From: Myxococcus fulvus | GTDB taxonomy: Bacteria; Myxococcota; Myxococcia; Myxococcales; Myxococcaceae | Direction: 5' to 3' | Assembly: GCF_900111765.1 (NCBI RefSeq) | Contig: NZ_FOIB01000018.1 | Span: 40,604 to 104,603, forward strand | Length of the DNA: 64,000 bases | Program-made: the position numbers and the translations under genes | Notes under the pieces: model-generated | What the model was told of the DNA's origin: nothing | The model's database searches: none | What the model saw: only the letters and a program-made list of their open reading frames with translations | In this document: piece by piece, positions 1-10,489 of the stretch | Position numbering within the stretch: the stretch's first letter is position 1 | Layout of the letters: each line of letters starts with the position of its first letter

Positions 1-12
1 CAGCGCGAGTTG

Positions 13-80
13 TCCAGGCGTCATCCGTCGCCTGTCCCATTCGCGTCCAGGCGTCAGGTATCAAACCAGGGACGCCTGGA
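13..80. repeat. Ten-base element, two direct copies and one inverted
   Basis: TCCAGGCGTC occurs at 13-22 and 46-55, and its exact reverse complement GACGCCTGGA at 71-80. Copies two and three can form a perfect 10-bp hairpin with a 15-nt loop just downstream of the stop codon of the minus-strand FHA gene. There is no T-run, so it is at best a terminator-like or RNA-stabilising hairpin. Copy one could compete for the same partner. Confidence 0.5.
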
Positions 81-136
81 GCCCGTCAATTGGCGAACAG
101 CGAGAGACCCCCTGGAACGAGGGCCATCTCATTGTC

Positions 137-1003
137 TCAGCGGACGACGAGCCGGATTTTCTCGCTGCAGATGAAGTACTCGTCCCCGTCTTCGATCTTG
201 CGGCGCTTGATCCGCTGCTTGTTGAACCAGGTCCCGTTGGACGAGCCCAGGTCCTCGATGATCCAGTCATGCCCTTCCTGGGCGATGACGGCGTGCTCGC
301 GCGAGACCTTGCCGGAGTTGATGACGAAGTCGCAGTGCTTGCCGCGGCCGATGACGTAGCGCTCCTTGACGATGCGCTCCTCGCCGCCGTCCTCGGTGAC
401 CAGGTACAGCGCGGCGCCCTCCTCCTCGGCGAGCTCGTCGGCGGGCTCCTCGTCGGGCTCGGCCTGCTCCTCGTCCTCGAGGGGCGGCTCGTCCTGGTCG
501 GGCAGCGGCTCCTCCTCCTCGACCATCTCGTCGTTGGGAGGGGGCGGCTCGTTCTTGCCCTTGATGAGGCGCTCCAGCTCCGCGGCGGTCTCCAGCACGC
601 GCTCGGCCACCTCACGGCGGACCGGGTCGTTGTCCAGGCCGTTGGAGGAGGAGCGCTCCTCGGGAGGCGGCGGCGCGCCACGTCCCCCGCCACGGGCGGG
701 AGCGGGAGGCTCCGCCTTGGGAGCCGGCGCGGGCGCCAGCACCGGAGGCGCGGAGGGACGGGCCGCGGGGGCCGCGGCCACGGGGGACGGACGCGAGGGC
801 GCGGCCACGGCGGCGGGCGCGACGTGCGCCTCCCCCCGGGACTTCGCCTCGATGAACCCGTTGAGGCGCGCGAACATGAAGAGCGCCTGGTTGATCAGGG
901 CGTCGCGGTCCGAGCCCATCTGCTGGGCCATGTCTTCGTACGTCTCCCACAGGTGGTCGGCGATACCGACCTTGCGGGCGGGGCGTGAGGTCTGATCGAT
1001 CAT
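137..1003 (-). CDS. Ribbon-helix-helix-like N-terminus fused to C-terminal FHA domain
   Basis: This 288-residue protein ends in an FHA phosphothreonine-binding domain (about residues 197-288). The family core motifs are visible: VIGRG after the first strands, then SREH and GSSNGT. Residues 12-50 resemble a ribbon-helix-helix DNA-binding fold (VGIADHLWETYEDMA followed by a helix with SDRDALINQAL). Between them lie a Pro/Ala-rich linker and a very acidic stretch (about 150-195). No signal peptide or membrane segment is seen, so it is probably cytoplasmic. It lies 63 bp downstream of a lipoprotein gene on the same strand. The family suggests recognition of a phosphorylated partner of a Ser/Thr kinase; DNA binding is inferred from fold resemblance only. 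Confidence 0.8.
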   Translation of the reverse strand: MIDQTSRPARKVGIADHLWETYEDMAQQMGSDRDALINQALFMFARLNGFIEAKSRGEAHVAPAAVAAPSRPSPVAAAPAARPSAPPVLAPAPAPKAEPPAPARGGGRGAPPPPEERSSSNGLDNDPVRREVAERVLETAAELERLIKGKNEPPPPNDEMVEEEEPLPDQDEPPLEDEEQAEPDEEPADELAEEEGAALYLVTEDGGEERIVKERYVIGRGKHCDFVINSGKVSREHAVIAQEGHDWIIEDLGSSNGTWFNKQRIKRRKIEDGDEYFICSEKIRLVVR

Positions 1004-1066
1004 CGGTCTTGACTCGGACGGTACAGGATGACCCGGACTCTAACAGACACCTCTGGCCACGCCCAA

Positions 1067-3232
1067 TTACTCGAACGCGGACAGTCCGAACGCGTTGACG
1101 GTGTTGTCGACAATCACGCTCAGGTTCAGCTGTAGAATTCCATCCGCGGAGGGGTAGGCGATGTAGGCCAGGGAGGCTCCGCCACTCTGGGCTGCCACCA
1201 CCGGCCCCGGCAGCGTGTAGAACGCCAGGCCCGCTCCCGAGGACGAGGACGTGTCCACGCCGGAGATGTGGTTGCGCACGCCGGAGCCCACCGACACCAC
1301 GAACCGGTCACCCCGACTCAGCGCATTGGTCGCGGTCGCACGAAGCGTGAGGGGCGGCGGCGCGGCCGGGAAGAGCGGCACCGTGATGTCGCCAGACACG
1401 CCGCAGGTGGTGGCGGAGTCGGCCACCGTCGTCGTCTGGGTGAAGTCCGCCGGGTGGAAGTAGTAGCTCGTCGGAATCTGGTAGCCCGGGCCCGAGTCCT
1501 CCACGTCGCGGGACAGGAACTCGCCCAGGTCGTTCACCAGCACGAAGGGCTGGTCCCCGCCGGCGCGCACCGTGAAGAGCGGCAGCTCCGCGCAGTCCTC
1601 GGGGATGGGCGTGGTCGTCTCGAGCACCACCTTGCCGGCCTCGCTCGCGGGCCGGATGCTCGTCACCTTGAGGTCCGTCGTGCAGCGGATGTCCTGGTTC
1701 GCGAGGACGATGGAGTCGTCGACCCTCACCTGCCGGGACACCTCGGTGGCCTGGGGGACCACGAAGCTCGTGGGCGTGGTCAGGTCACGCGTCAGGTCCA
1801 CCATGCTCGGGAACGCGCCCTGGTAGATGAAGCGGAACAGTCCGTTCACCACCGAGCCCTCCAGCAGCGTGCGCCGGGTGACGCTCGTTCCCGTCGGATT
1901 CGACGGGTCGCACGGGTACTCCACCGCCTGGCTCACGTTGACGAGCGTGGAGGCGCCACCCACCGTGATGGCCTGCTCCAGCTCGTTGCGCGCCTCGACC
2001 ACCACGTTGGCGCGGCGCTGGTCCAGGTCGAACTGACGCCGGTCGCTCGCGGAGAACGTGGTGATGCTGCCGTTGGACGACGGCATCAGCCCCAGCAGGG
2101 GCACCGTCGCGGAGGCATCCGCGGTGACGGTGCCCTCCGGGCCCACCAGCCGCAGCCGCAGGGTCGCCGTCGGGACGAGCGCCAGCCCCGTGGGCAGGCC
2201 GTCCGGCGGGCGGATGGGCAGCATCTTCGCGCCGCTCAGGTCCGTGGCCGTCAGGCCCGTCAGCGTGTCCACGGCGAGCACGCCCGTGCACTCCGTGGCG
2301 CCACCGCAGGACAGCTCGTCCTTGATGCCGAAGACGAACTGCCCCGCCTCCATCACCTGGGCCTCGTTCTGCGGCGTCTCCGTGTTGTCGGGGATGGACA
2401 CGCGCGGGTGCGTCACCAGGTAGCGCACCGGGAAGTTGTCGAAGCCGGCGGACAAGTCCCGCACCGCCGCGGTGGGCGTGGTGCAATCGACGCTCGTCTC
2501 CGGGTTCGTGTCCTGCACCAGCAGCGTGCGGCCCGTCAGGCCGGTGGCCTGGCGCGTGGCCACGACGAGCTGGTCGTTCGGGAGCACCGCCATCGCCTGC
2601 ACCGACTCCCCCGGCTGCAGGCAGAACAGCGTCACCGCCGCCGGAACGGCCTCGCCCGCGCCGAGCGCGTCGGGGCCGGGCACCCACTGACGCTCGACGC
2701 GCGAGCCGCCCGTGTCGGCCTCGAAGGGCGCGTCGGGGTCCTGGATGCCGTAGTAGAGCACGCCGGGTCCGGGCGCCTGCCCCTCCGGCACGGGCGCGGG
2801 CGAGCGCGCCGCGAACGCGGTGATGAGGCTGCGGCCCTCCAGCCGGAGCACCTGCACCAGCCGGTCCGGGCCCGCGGCCACCACGGAGATCTGCGAGGCG
2901 CCGGCGCTGCGCGCATAGACATACGGGCCCGCGTGGTCCGAGCCGTCGGCCTTGTAGCCCACGTCCCGCGTGAGCGAGTCCGGCCGGTCCAGCACCGGGA
3001 TGGCCAGCGTCTGCAGCGGGTTGGGCGCGGGGATGAACTGCTTGGGGTCCGTGGACAGGTCCAGGACCTGGAGCTCGTCGCGGTCCGAGGACGTGACGAA
3101 GACCAGGTCGCCGACCATGGCCAGGTCATAGGTGCCGGACAGGCCGGCGAAGCCCGTGGTGGCCTGGGTATCCGAGCAGCCGGTGCCCAGCCCGGCGCAC
3201 GCGAGGAGGACGGTGAGGGTGCCGCGCTTCAC
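1067..3232 (-). CDS. Large predicted lipoprotein, partner of the upstream propeller-like lipoprotein
   Basis: This protein of about 721 residues has a lipoprotein-like signal (KRGTLTVLLACAGLGTGC); the residue at -3 is Gly, so the lipobox is imperfect. The mature part contains repeated beta-rich segments such as LVFVTSSDRDELQVLDLS and ends without a membrane anchor. An upstream ATG at 3250 is possible. The GTG at 3232 is preferred because it forms a GTGA overlap with the stop of the preceding gene and places the signal peptide at the N-terminus. That overlap suggests translational coupling, so the two lipoproteins probably work together at the outer membrane or cell surface. No enzymatic motif was recognised. 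Confidence 0.75.
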   Translation of the reverse strand: MKRGTLTVLLACAGLGTGCSDTQATTGFAGLSGTYDLAMVGDLVFVTSSDRDELQVLDLSTDPKQFIPAPNPLQTLAIPVLDRPDSLTRDVGYKADGSDHAGPYVYARSAGASQISVVAAGPDRLVQVLRLEGRSLITAFAARSPAPVPEGQAPGPGVLYYGIQDPDAPFEADTGGSRVERQWVPGPDALGAGEAVPAAVTLFCLQPGESVQAMAVLPNDQLVVATRQATGLTGRTLLVQDTNPETSVDCTTPTAAVRDLSAGFDNFPVRYLVTHPRVSIPDNTETPQNEAQVMEAGQFVFGIKDELSCGGATECTGVLAVDTLTGLTATDLSGAKMLPIRPPDGLPTGLALVPTATLRLRLVGPEGTVTADASATVPLLGLMPSSNGSITTFSASDRRQFDLDQRRANVVVEARNELEQAITVGGASTLVNVSQAVEYPCDPSNPTGTSVTRRTLLEGSVVNGLFRFIYQGAFPSMVDLTRDLTTPTSFVVPQATEVSRQVRVDDSIVLANQDIRCTTDLKVTSIRPASEAGKVVLETTTPIPEDCAELPLFTVRAGGDQPFVLVNDLGEFLSRDVEDSGPGYQIPTSYYFHPADFTQTTTVADSATTCGVSGDITVPLFPAAPPPLTLRATATNALSRGDRFVVSVGSGVRNHISGVDTSSSSGAGLAFYTLPGPVVAAQSGGASLAYIAYPSADGILQLNLSVIVDNTVNAFGLSAFE

Positions 3233-4698
3233 GGGGAGGACTCCTGACACACGCTGGTGCCCTGACGCGTGTCGCGGAGCTGCTGCACGCCGAGCAGGGC
3301 GACCCGCCGCGCATCCTGCGGCCGGTCGAGGTTGGGGATGTCGATGACGGCGACGCGGCCGTCGCCAAAGGTCGTGGTGAACAGGCGCGCCGAGTTGCCC
3401 CGCACGTCCGCCGTCAACCCGTAGGGCTGGCTGGGCTGGGCCGGGTCCTGGTCTCCCACGAGCACCTGGGCCACCAGCTGTCCCACCTCCTCGTCGTAGA
3501 TGGAGACCGCCTCGTCGCCGCTGCCCGTCACCGCCACCAGGTTGCCGCGACCAGCGGCCCGGGGGATGACCTCCAGCTCGCTGGCGCCCTCAGGCAGCGA
3601 CTGCGCGGACACCACGCGCAGCGTCGGCAGGTCCGCGCGCGCGTTCTCGATATCGATGATGAGCAGCGTGTCCGGGCCTCGCGCGAGCAGATAGACGCGC
3701 TCGCGGTCCAGGTCCACCTGCGTCGGGTCGTCACTGCGTGGCCGGGACACCACCGCCACGCCGCGCGCCTCGCGGATGGAGTAGATGCTCCGCACGTCGG
3801 TCTCCAGCACGCGGTCCGTCGCGGTGCGGTCCACCAGGCGCAGCACGTACGCCGCCGACAGCGTGCCCAGCTGCTGCGTCGCGGAGCTGCGGCCGGACGC
3901 GTACAGGTACCGGCTGCCAATGGCCACCGAGTGCGCCGCGCCCGGCAACAGCCCGTTGACGCCCAGTGGCACGAAGCTCGACGTGGTCAGCGTCTCGCGC
4001 GTGGGCGCCGCGGCGGGCAGGTTCACCAGGTACCCCTGGAGATCGGCCTGGGTGTCCGTCGTCGGCGGGCCGACGAGTTCCGTGTGCGTCACCCACACCC
4101 GGCCGTCCGGGTTGAAGCGGTCCACCGTGACGCCCAGCGGCGCCGGCGCGCCAGGGACGCCATCCTTGTTCGCGCCCGGGACGCCCACCAGCGAGAGCGC
4201 GTTGGCGCGACAGTCCCGGTTGGACGCGGACTGCGCGCACGTCAGGCCCAGCCCGTCGTCCGCCACGTCGATGACCTGGAGGTAGCTGCCCTCGGCGCGC
4301 GTCGGGACGAACAGCCGGGGTGAGCGGCCCGGCGGGGTCCAGAGCGTCATCTCCCCGGCAAAGCTGTCGATGCGCACGTAGCTGCGGTTGGCGTCGACCT
4401 TCAGGTCGGTCAGCAGCGCGGGGAAGCTTCCGACCTCCGCGGCGTCGGCGAAGTCCTTGCCGAAGGGCCGCAGGCCCAGGGCGTCCAGGTCCAGCGCCGT
4501 CACCGCGCCGGATTCGTAGCACTTGTCGAAGTTGGCTCCCGCCACGTACAGGAATCCGTTCGTGGACGAGGTGACCTCGGGGCGCCAGAAGGCGACACCG
4601 CTCGGATAGACGAGGCGAGTGGACGGCGGAGGCTTCTGCGTGGTGTCGACACAAGACGACAGCAGCAGCAGCGCGGAGGTGACGAGGTAGGGGCGCAT
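3229..4698 (-). CDS. Propeller-like lipoprotein
   Basis: This protein of about 489 residues begins MRPYLVTSALLLLSSC, a clear lipoprotein signal peptide with lipobox LSSC, so the ATG at 4698 was taken rather than one 42 bp further upstream. The mature chain carries repeated beta-strand segments (for example GFLYVAGANFDK and LQVIDVADDG) typical of beta-propeller or YncE-like secreted proteins of myxobacteria. It overlaps the next lipoprotein by 4 bp (GTGA). It lies about 145 bp downstream of glyS on the same strand, with a GC-rich hairpin between, so it may have its own promoter. The function is unknown. Confidence 0.75.
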   Translation of the reverse strand: MRPYLVTSALLLLSSCVDTTQKPPPSTRLVYPSGVAFWRPEVTSSTNGFLYVAGANFDKCYESGAVTALDLDALGLRPFGKDFADAAEVGSFPALLTDLKVDANRSYVRIDSFAGEMTLWTPPGRSPRLFVPTRAEGSYLQVIDVADDGLGLTCAQSASNRDCRANALSLVGVPGANKDGVPGAPAPLGVTVDRFNPDGRVWVTHTELVGPPTTDTQADLQGYLVNLPAAAPTRETLTTSSFVPLGVNGLLPGAAHSVAIGSRYLYASGRSSATQQLGTLSAAYVLRLVDRTATDRVLETDVRSIYSIREARGVAVVSRPRSDDPTQVDLDRERVYLLARGPDTLLIIDIENARADLPTLRVVSAQSLPEGASELEVIPRAAGRGNLVAVTGSGDEAVSIYDEEVGQLVAQVLVGDQDPAQPSQPYGLTADVRGNSARLFTTTFGDGRVAVIDIPNLDRPQDARRVALLGVQQLRDTRQGTSVCQESSP

Positions 4699-4790
4699 CA
4701 GAGGGGGCGGGAGTGTAGGAAGGGGCCTCCCCCCGGGCAACCGGAAAGGGGCCGCGTCATTCCCGGGCGCACGGCAGCCGACGAACCGGC

Positions 4791-4823
4791 GCCCCCGGGG
4801 ACGTGCTCCATCCCCCGGGGGGC
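4791..4823 (-). terminator. GC-rich inverted repeat after glyS
   Basis: GCCCCCGGGGA at 4791-4801 can pair with TCCCCCGGGGGGC at 4811-4823 around a 9-nt loop, just downstream of the glyS stop codon. There is no clear T-run on the minus strand, so it may be a weak terminator or a 3'-end stabiliser rather than a classic intrinsic terminator. Confidence 0.4.
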
Positions 4824-4842
4824 AGGCGGCCTCGTGAGGGCC

Positions 4843-6937
4843 TCAGGCCGCGACTTCGGCCTGGATCTTCGAGAAGTCGGCCACCTGGTTGAACAGGGCG
4901 CCAATCTCCGTGAGCAGCCGGATGCGGTTCTCCCGCAGCTCCTTGTCCTCGGCCATCACCATCACCTTGTCGAAGAAGGTGTCCACGACGGGCTTCAACC
5001 CGGTGATTTCCTTGAGGGCGCCGGAGAAATCATCCCCCTGGAGCAGGCCCGTCACGGACGTGCGCGCCTGGGAGAAGGCGGCGTGGAGCTGCTTCTCCGC
5101 GTCGTCCACCAGCTTCTGGGCCTGGGTCTGCCCCCCCGCCACGTCGCGGCCCTGCTTCTCCACGATGTTGACCACGCGCTTGAAGGCCGCGGCCAGGGGC
5201 TGGAAGTCGGCCCGGCCGACGATGAGGCTCAGCGCCTCCAGGCGCTTCTGCGCGGCGACCAGGTCATCGAAGCCCGCCGCGAGCACCGCCTCCACCACGT
5301 CCGTGCGGTGCTGCTCCCCCCACAGCGCCTTGAGGCGGCCGCGGAAGAACTCCAGCACCTGCTCGCGCGGCGCGGGGTCGCCCGCCTTGCGCTTGACGTT
5401 GGCCAGCCGGGGCGCGAGCAGCCGCAGCGACTCGTCCACCGCCGCCGCCAGGCTGAAGCGGTAGCCCCGCCCCAGCACCAGCCGGATGATGGCGAGGCAC
5501 GCGCGGCGCAGGCCGAACGGGTCCGCCGCGCCGCTGGGCACCTTGCCGATGGCGAAGATGCCGCACAGCGAGTCCAGCCGGTCCGCGATGCCGATGAGCG
5601 CGCCCGCGTCCTGCGTGGGCAGCGCGTCCTCGGCGCCTCGCGGCAGGTAGTGCTCGAAGATGGCCAGGGCCACCGCGTCCGGCTCGCCGCTGGCGCGCGC
5701 GTACTCGCGGCCCATGACGCCCTGGAGCTCCGGGAACTCGCCCACCATGCCGGTGACCAGGTCCGCCTTGGCCAGCGTGGCCGCGCGCTCGATGGTGGCG
5801 CTCTCCCCTGCCCGCTTCGTCTGCCCGGCCAGCCACACCGCCAGCGAGCGGAAGCGCTCCACCTTCTCCAGATAGGTGCCCAGCTGCCCCTGCCACACCA
5901 CGCGGCCCAGCTTCTCCACGCGGTCGGCGAGCGGCGTCTTGCGGTCCTCGTCGAAGAAGAAGCGGCCGTCCGCCAGACGCGCGCGCAGCACGCGCTGGTA
6001 GCCGCGCAGGCTCAGCTGCTCGTCGCGCACCGGTGTGTTCGACACCGCGATGAACTTGGGCAACAGCTTCCCCGCCCCGTCCACCAGCGAGAAGTAGCGC
6101 TGGTGGCTCTTCATCTCCTGCACCAGCACCTCCGCCGGCAGGTCCAGGTGGCGCTCCTCGAACGTGCCCACCACGGGGCTGGGCAGCTCCACCAGGTTGG
6201 TCACCTGGTCCACCAGGCCCTCGTCCTCCAGCAGCGCGCCGCCGGCCGCCTTCGCCGCCGCCGTCACCTTCTCCACCAGCTGCGCGCGGCGCTTGCCGAT
6301 GTCCGCCACCACGTTCGCCTTCGCCAGCGCGGCCTCATAGTCCGCGGGCGCCTTCAGCTCGATGGCGCCGGGCGACAGGAAGCGGTGGCCGTACGTCACG
6401 CGGCCGCTCTTCACGTCGCCGAAGATGACGGGCACCACATCGCCGCCCAGGAGCGCCACCATCCACTGCACGGGCCGGGCGAAGGAGGACTCCACGTCTC
6501 CCCAGCGCATGGACTTGCGGAAGTTGATGGAGTGCACCGCCACGTGCAGCGCGTCCGGGACGATGTCCGCCGCCGCGCGGCCCTTCTCCTCCACGCGCGC
6601 GGACACGTACTCGCCCTTGGCCGTCTGCGCGCGGCCGAGCTGGTCCACCGAGAGCTTCAGCCCCTCGGCGAACTTCTCCGCCGCCTTGGTGGGCTTGCCC
6701 TGCGCGTCGAACGCGGCCTTGGCGCTGGGCCCCAGCACCTCCTTCACCACGTCCTTGCCCGCGTCCGCCACGTCGCGCACCCAGACCGCCAGGCGCCGGG
6801 GCGTGCCGTAGACCTTCACCTCACCGTGCTCGAGCCGCGCGTCCGCCAGGCGCTCCGTCACCACCCGGCGCAGGTCCTCCAGCGCGGGAGCGATGAACGA
6901 GGCGGGAATCTCCTCCGCGCCCACTTCCAGGAGCAGA

Positions 6938-6948
<11 letters not shown>
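4843..6948 (-). CDS. glyS: Glycine--tRNA ligase beta subunit
   Basis: Beta chain of the heterotetrameric (alpha2beta2) bacterial glycyl-tRNA synthetase, which charges tRNA-Gly with glycine in the cytoplasm; the beta chain supplies most tRNA binding. The 701-residue length matches the family. The N-terminus LLLEVGAEEIPASFI is the family signature, and a DALR-like helical anticodon-binding region forms the C-terminus. Translation starts at a GTG 6 nt after a strong GGAGG, inside the end of glyQ (11-bp overlap), so the two subunits are probably translationally coupled for balanced production. Confidence 0.97.
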
Positions 6949-7930
<982 letters not shown>

Positions 7931-7975
7931 AGCGATCGGTGTCCTTCTCGCAGTGCGTCGAAGGAAAAGAGCCCG

Positions 7976-7997
7976 CGGACCCTATTGAGGGGGTCCG
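7976..7997 (-). terminator. Terminator of the PEGA-domain kinase gene
   Basis: CGGACCC (7976-7982) pairs perfectly with GGGTCCG (7991-7997) around an 8-nt loop, 20 bp past the kinase stop. On the minus strand the stem is followed after a few bases by CTCTTTTCC. It separates the kinase gene from glyQ. Confidence 0.5.
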
Positions 7998-8016
7998 AGG
8001 GCGTCAAGGACGGCGC

Positions 8017-10317
8017 TCACTCCTTGTACAGAGGGAGGTCCGCCAGTCGAATCTGCAGCTTCGTCACCTCGCCGGGCTTCACCGGCGCGGACAGGCGCCG
8101 GCTCACCCCGTCGGGGCTCGTGGGGTCGACCAGCCGCAGCGTGTAGGTCCCCACCGGCAGCGGGAACTTCAACAGCGGCGTAGTGCCCAGCTGGGTGGCG
8201 CCGTCGAACACCGCCGCCCGGGGCACCGTGTAGAGGGTGATCCACCCGAGCCCGGCCTTCGCCGCGCCCTTGGGCGTGCTGGTGTCCATCACCTCCGCCA
8301 GCGCGTCCGGGTCCTTCGTCACCGTGGTGACGGGCTCGTCCTCCGGCTTCTCCTTGCCGGCGTACACCCGCGGCTTGCGCGGGGCGGGCTTGGAGGCCTC
8401 GGCGGTCCGGGCCGGGTCCTCCTTCGGCGTCTCCTTCCCCTTGCGCACCGTCGCGGTGGACGCGGGACGCACGTCGGGCACGGCCGGGGTCGGCTCCGGC
8501 GGGGTCTCGACCTGGGCCGTGGGCTGGGGCGCCTCGGCCTGGGAGCCCGGACGGGGGTCCGGCGCGGGCGCGGTGCCGGGGAAGCCCGGCGGCGGTCCCG
8601 GCTTCTGCTGGGGCGGCCACGCGGCGTTGAGGGTGGGGTCCGCGGGCGGCTGCGGATCCAGCTCCGCCTTCACCCAGGCCTTCGCGGACTCGAAGGCGGG
8701 GACGAACTGGGCGCGGACCATGGGCTGCGTCGAGGCCCAGCCCACGGCCCCCAGCAGCACGAGCAGGAACAGCCGCCCCATCCAGCGGGACTTCGGCTTC
8801 GCGGCCGGCGTCTGCACCGGCGTGTCCGAGCGCGACACGCCCCGCCCACGGCCCGCCGAGGCGGCGCCCGGGCGCGGAGGACGGGTGCGGAACTGCTGCG
8901 TCGACAGGTCGCTCGGCTCGTCGAGCGAGTCCACGTCCTCCCGCGGCTCCTCGCGCGCGGCGGGACGGGGGCGCGGCGTGCGGGACGTGCTGCCCGCCTC
9001 CAGCAGCGCGCGCGGGGCACGCGGCGTCGTCGAGGCGGCCTCGGAGCCGGTGCGCCGCTGCGGTACGGGCTTGGGACCGCTGCCCGCGCGGGTGGGGACC
9101 TCCGGGTCCGTGGGCGTGGCCGGACGCCGCTGGGGCGTCGGCTTGGGCGCGCTGCTCCCATCCGTGCGCCGCTGCGGTGTCGGCTTGGGCGCGCTGCTCC
9201 CATCCGCGCGCGCCGTGCGGGCCGCCGTCGGCGTCGTCAGCTGCGCGGTGGCGCCCGTCTCGCCGACGTCCTCCTCCTGCAGCTCGCCGGCCGCCTCGCT
9301 CACGCGGGCGTCCTCGGCGCGGCTGGCCAGCTCCAGGAGCGTGCGCGTCTTCTGGCGCTTCTCCTCGAACAGCTCGCCCATCACCGCGGTGACGCCGTCC
9401 TCGTCGAACAGCTCGGGGCCGAGCGCCGCCTCGATGGCCCGCGCCATCTCACGGCCGCTCGTGAAGCGCTGCGCCGCGTCCCGGGCCAGCGAGCGCATCA
9501 CCACCGCGTCGAGCGCCTCCGGGATGTCCGGGTTGGCGGCGCGAGGCGACGTGACGTCCGCCTCCACGATCTGCAACATCACCGCGGCCTCGTGCGGACC
9601 GTTGAACAGCCGCTGGCCGGTGAGCATCTCGTGGAGCATCACGCCCACGGAGAACAAGTCGCTGCGGCCGTCCATCGCGTGGCCACGCACCTGCTCCGGG
9701 GACATGTACCCGCTGGTCCCCTTCACCGTGCCCACCTGCGTGCGCCCCAGCCGCCCCCTCGCCTTCGCGATGCCGAAGTCGATCACCTTGACGACACCGT
9801 CATAGGTGAGCATCACGTTCTTCGGCGACACGTCCCGGTGCACCACCGCCACCGAGCGTCCCGACGGGTCCGTGAAGTGGTGCGCGTAGTGCAGCCCCAG
9901 GCACGTGTCGCGGATCACCCGACCGATGAAACCCAGCGGCAGCCCGTACTGGCGCCGCGAGGCGGCCTTGATGACCTGCTCCAGGTTCTGCCCGGGCAAA
10001 AACTCCATCGCCAGGAACAGCTCACCGCCGTCCTCGCCCAGGTCGAAGACCTGTCCGATGTTCGCGTGCGAGAACGCCGCCGTGATTCGCGCCTCATCCA
10101 GGAACATCTGGACGAATTGCTCGTCCTTCTTGATGTCCGGGAGGATCTGTTTGACGGCGACGAACTTGCGAAATCCGCCCGGCCCCGAGGTGAAGGCGAG
10201 GAACAGCTCCGCCATTCCTCCCATCGAGAGGCGGGTGAGGATCTCGTATTTTCCAATGCGCCGCCCCCGGTCGGGATCTTCGCTGGCGCCATCCTGCCTG
10301 GCCATGAAGCCGGACAT
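8017..10317 (-). CDS. Membrane Ser/Thr protein kinase with PEGA-like C-terminus
   Basis: Hanks-type kinase of 766 residues. The N-terminal catalytic domain (about 22-290) shows the Gly-rich loop (LSMGGMAELF), the ATP lysine (VAVKQI), the catalytic loop HRDVSPKN, DFG and a SPEQ activation-segment end, so it should be active. A long low-complexity Pro/Ser/Arg region (about 330-500) follows, including two exact copies of TDGSSAPKPTPQRR. A single membrane segment lies at about 509-525, then a Pro-rich extracytoplasmic linker and a terminal beta domain resembling PEGA (TLYTVPRAAVFDGATQLG). This layout suggests a receptor kinase with a periplasmic or wall-facing sensor. It diverges from the small Cys-rich protein gene. 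Confidence 0.93.
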   Translation of the reverse strand: MSGFMARQDGASEDPDRGRRIGKYEILTRLSMGGMAELFLAFTSGPGGFRKFVAVKQILPDIKKDEQFVQMFLDEARITAAFSHANIGQVFDLGEDGGELFLAMEFLPGQNLEQVIKAASRRQYGLPLGFIGRVIRDTCLGLHYAHHFTDPSGRSVAVVHRDVSPKNVMLTYDGVVKVIDFGIAKARGRLGRTQVGTVKGTSGYMSPEQVRGHAMDGRSDLFSVGVMLHEMLTGQRLFNGPHEAAVMLQIVEADVTSPRAANPDIPEALDAVVMRSLARDAAQRFTSGREMARAIEAALGPELFDEDGVTAVMGELFEEKRQKTRTLLELASRAEDARVSEAAGELQEEDVGETGATAQLTTPTAARTARADGSSAPKPTPQRRTDGSSAPKPTPQRRPATPTDPEVPTRAGSGPKPVPQRRTGSEAASTTPRAPRALLEAGSTSRTPRPRPAAREEPREDVDSLDEPSDLSTQQFRTRPPRPGAASAGRGRGVSRSDTPVQTPAAKPKSRWMGRLFLLVLLGAVGWASTQPMVRAQFVPAFESAKAWVKAELDPQPPADPTLNAAWPPQQKPGPPPGFPGTAPAPDPRPGSQAEAPQPTAQVETPPEPTPAVPDVRPASTATVRKGKETPKEDPARTAEASKPAPRKPRVYAGKEKPEDEPVTTVTKDPDALAEVMDTSTPKGAAKAGLGWITLYTVPRAAVFDGATQLGTTPLLKFPLPVGTYTLRLVDPTSPDGVSRRLSAPVKPGEVTKLQIRLADLPLYKE
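9124..9207 (-). repeat. 42-bp tandem repeat inside the kinase linker
   Basis: A 28-base core recurs at 9137-9164 and 9179-9206, giving a period of 42 bp and two copies of the 14-residue unit TDGSSAPKPTPQRR. A degenerate third copy (GSGPKPVPQRR) lies about 75 bp away. It is in frame, so copy-number change would lengthen or shorten the disordered juxtamembrane linker without breaking the kinase. Confidence 0.8.
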
Positions 10318-10489
10318 GTTAGCCGCGCGCTGCGTCCACGTCGATGACAGTCGCGCGAAAAGGACCCACCTCCTGGGTGAGCCGAGCCACCAGCCGTGCC
10401 CACTTCCCCACGCCCGGAAGGAGTCCTCTACAGTGCGCTGTTCACATCACGCCGGGGCGAATGCCGAGCCCCTCGCCGAAAGGACGCCC

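Noticed and set aside
1268..3247. A 659-codon plus-strand frame opposite the large lipoprotein
   Set aside because: It is an Arg/His-rich shadow frame. The minus frame has a lipoprotein-like signal peptide and a coupled start.
7931..8016. Possible T-box leader before glyQ
   Set aside because: The gap is only 86 bp, contains the terminator of the preceding gene and shows no T-box sequence or specifier stem.
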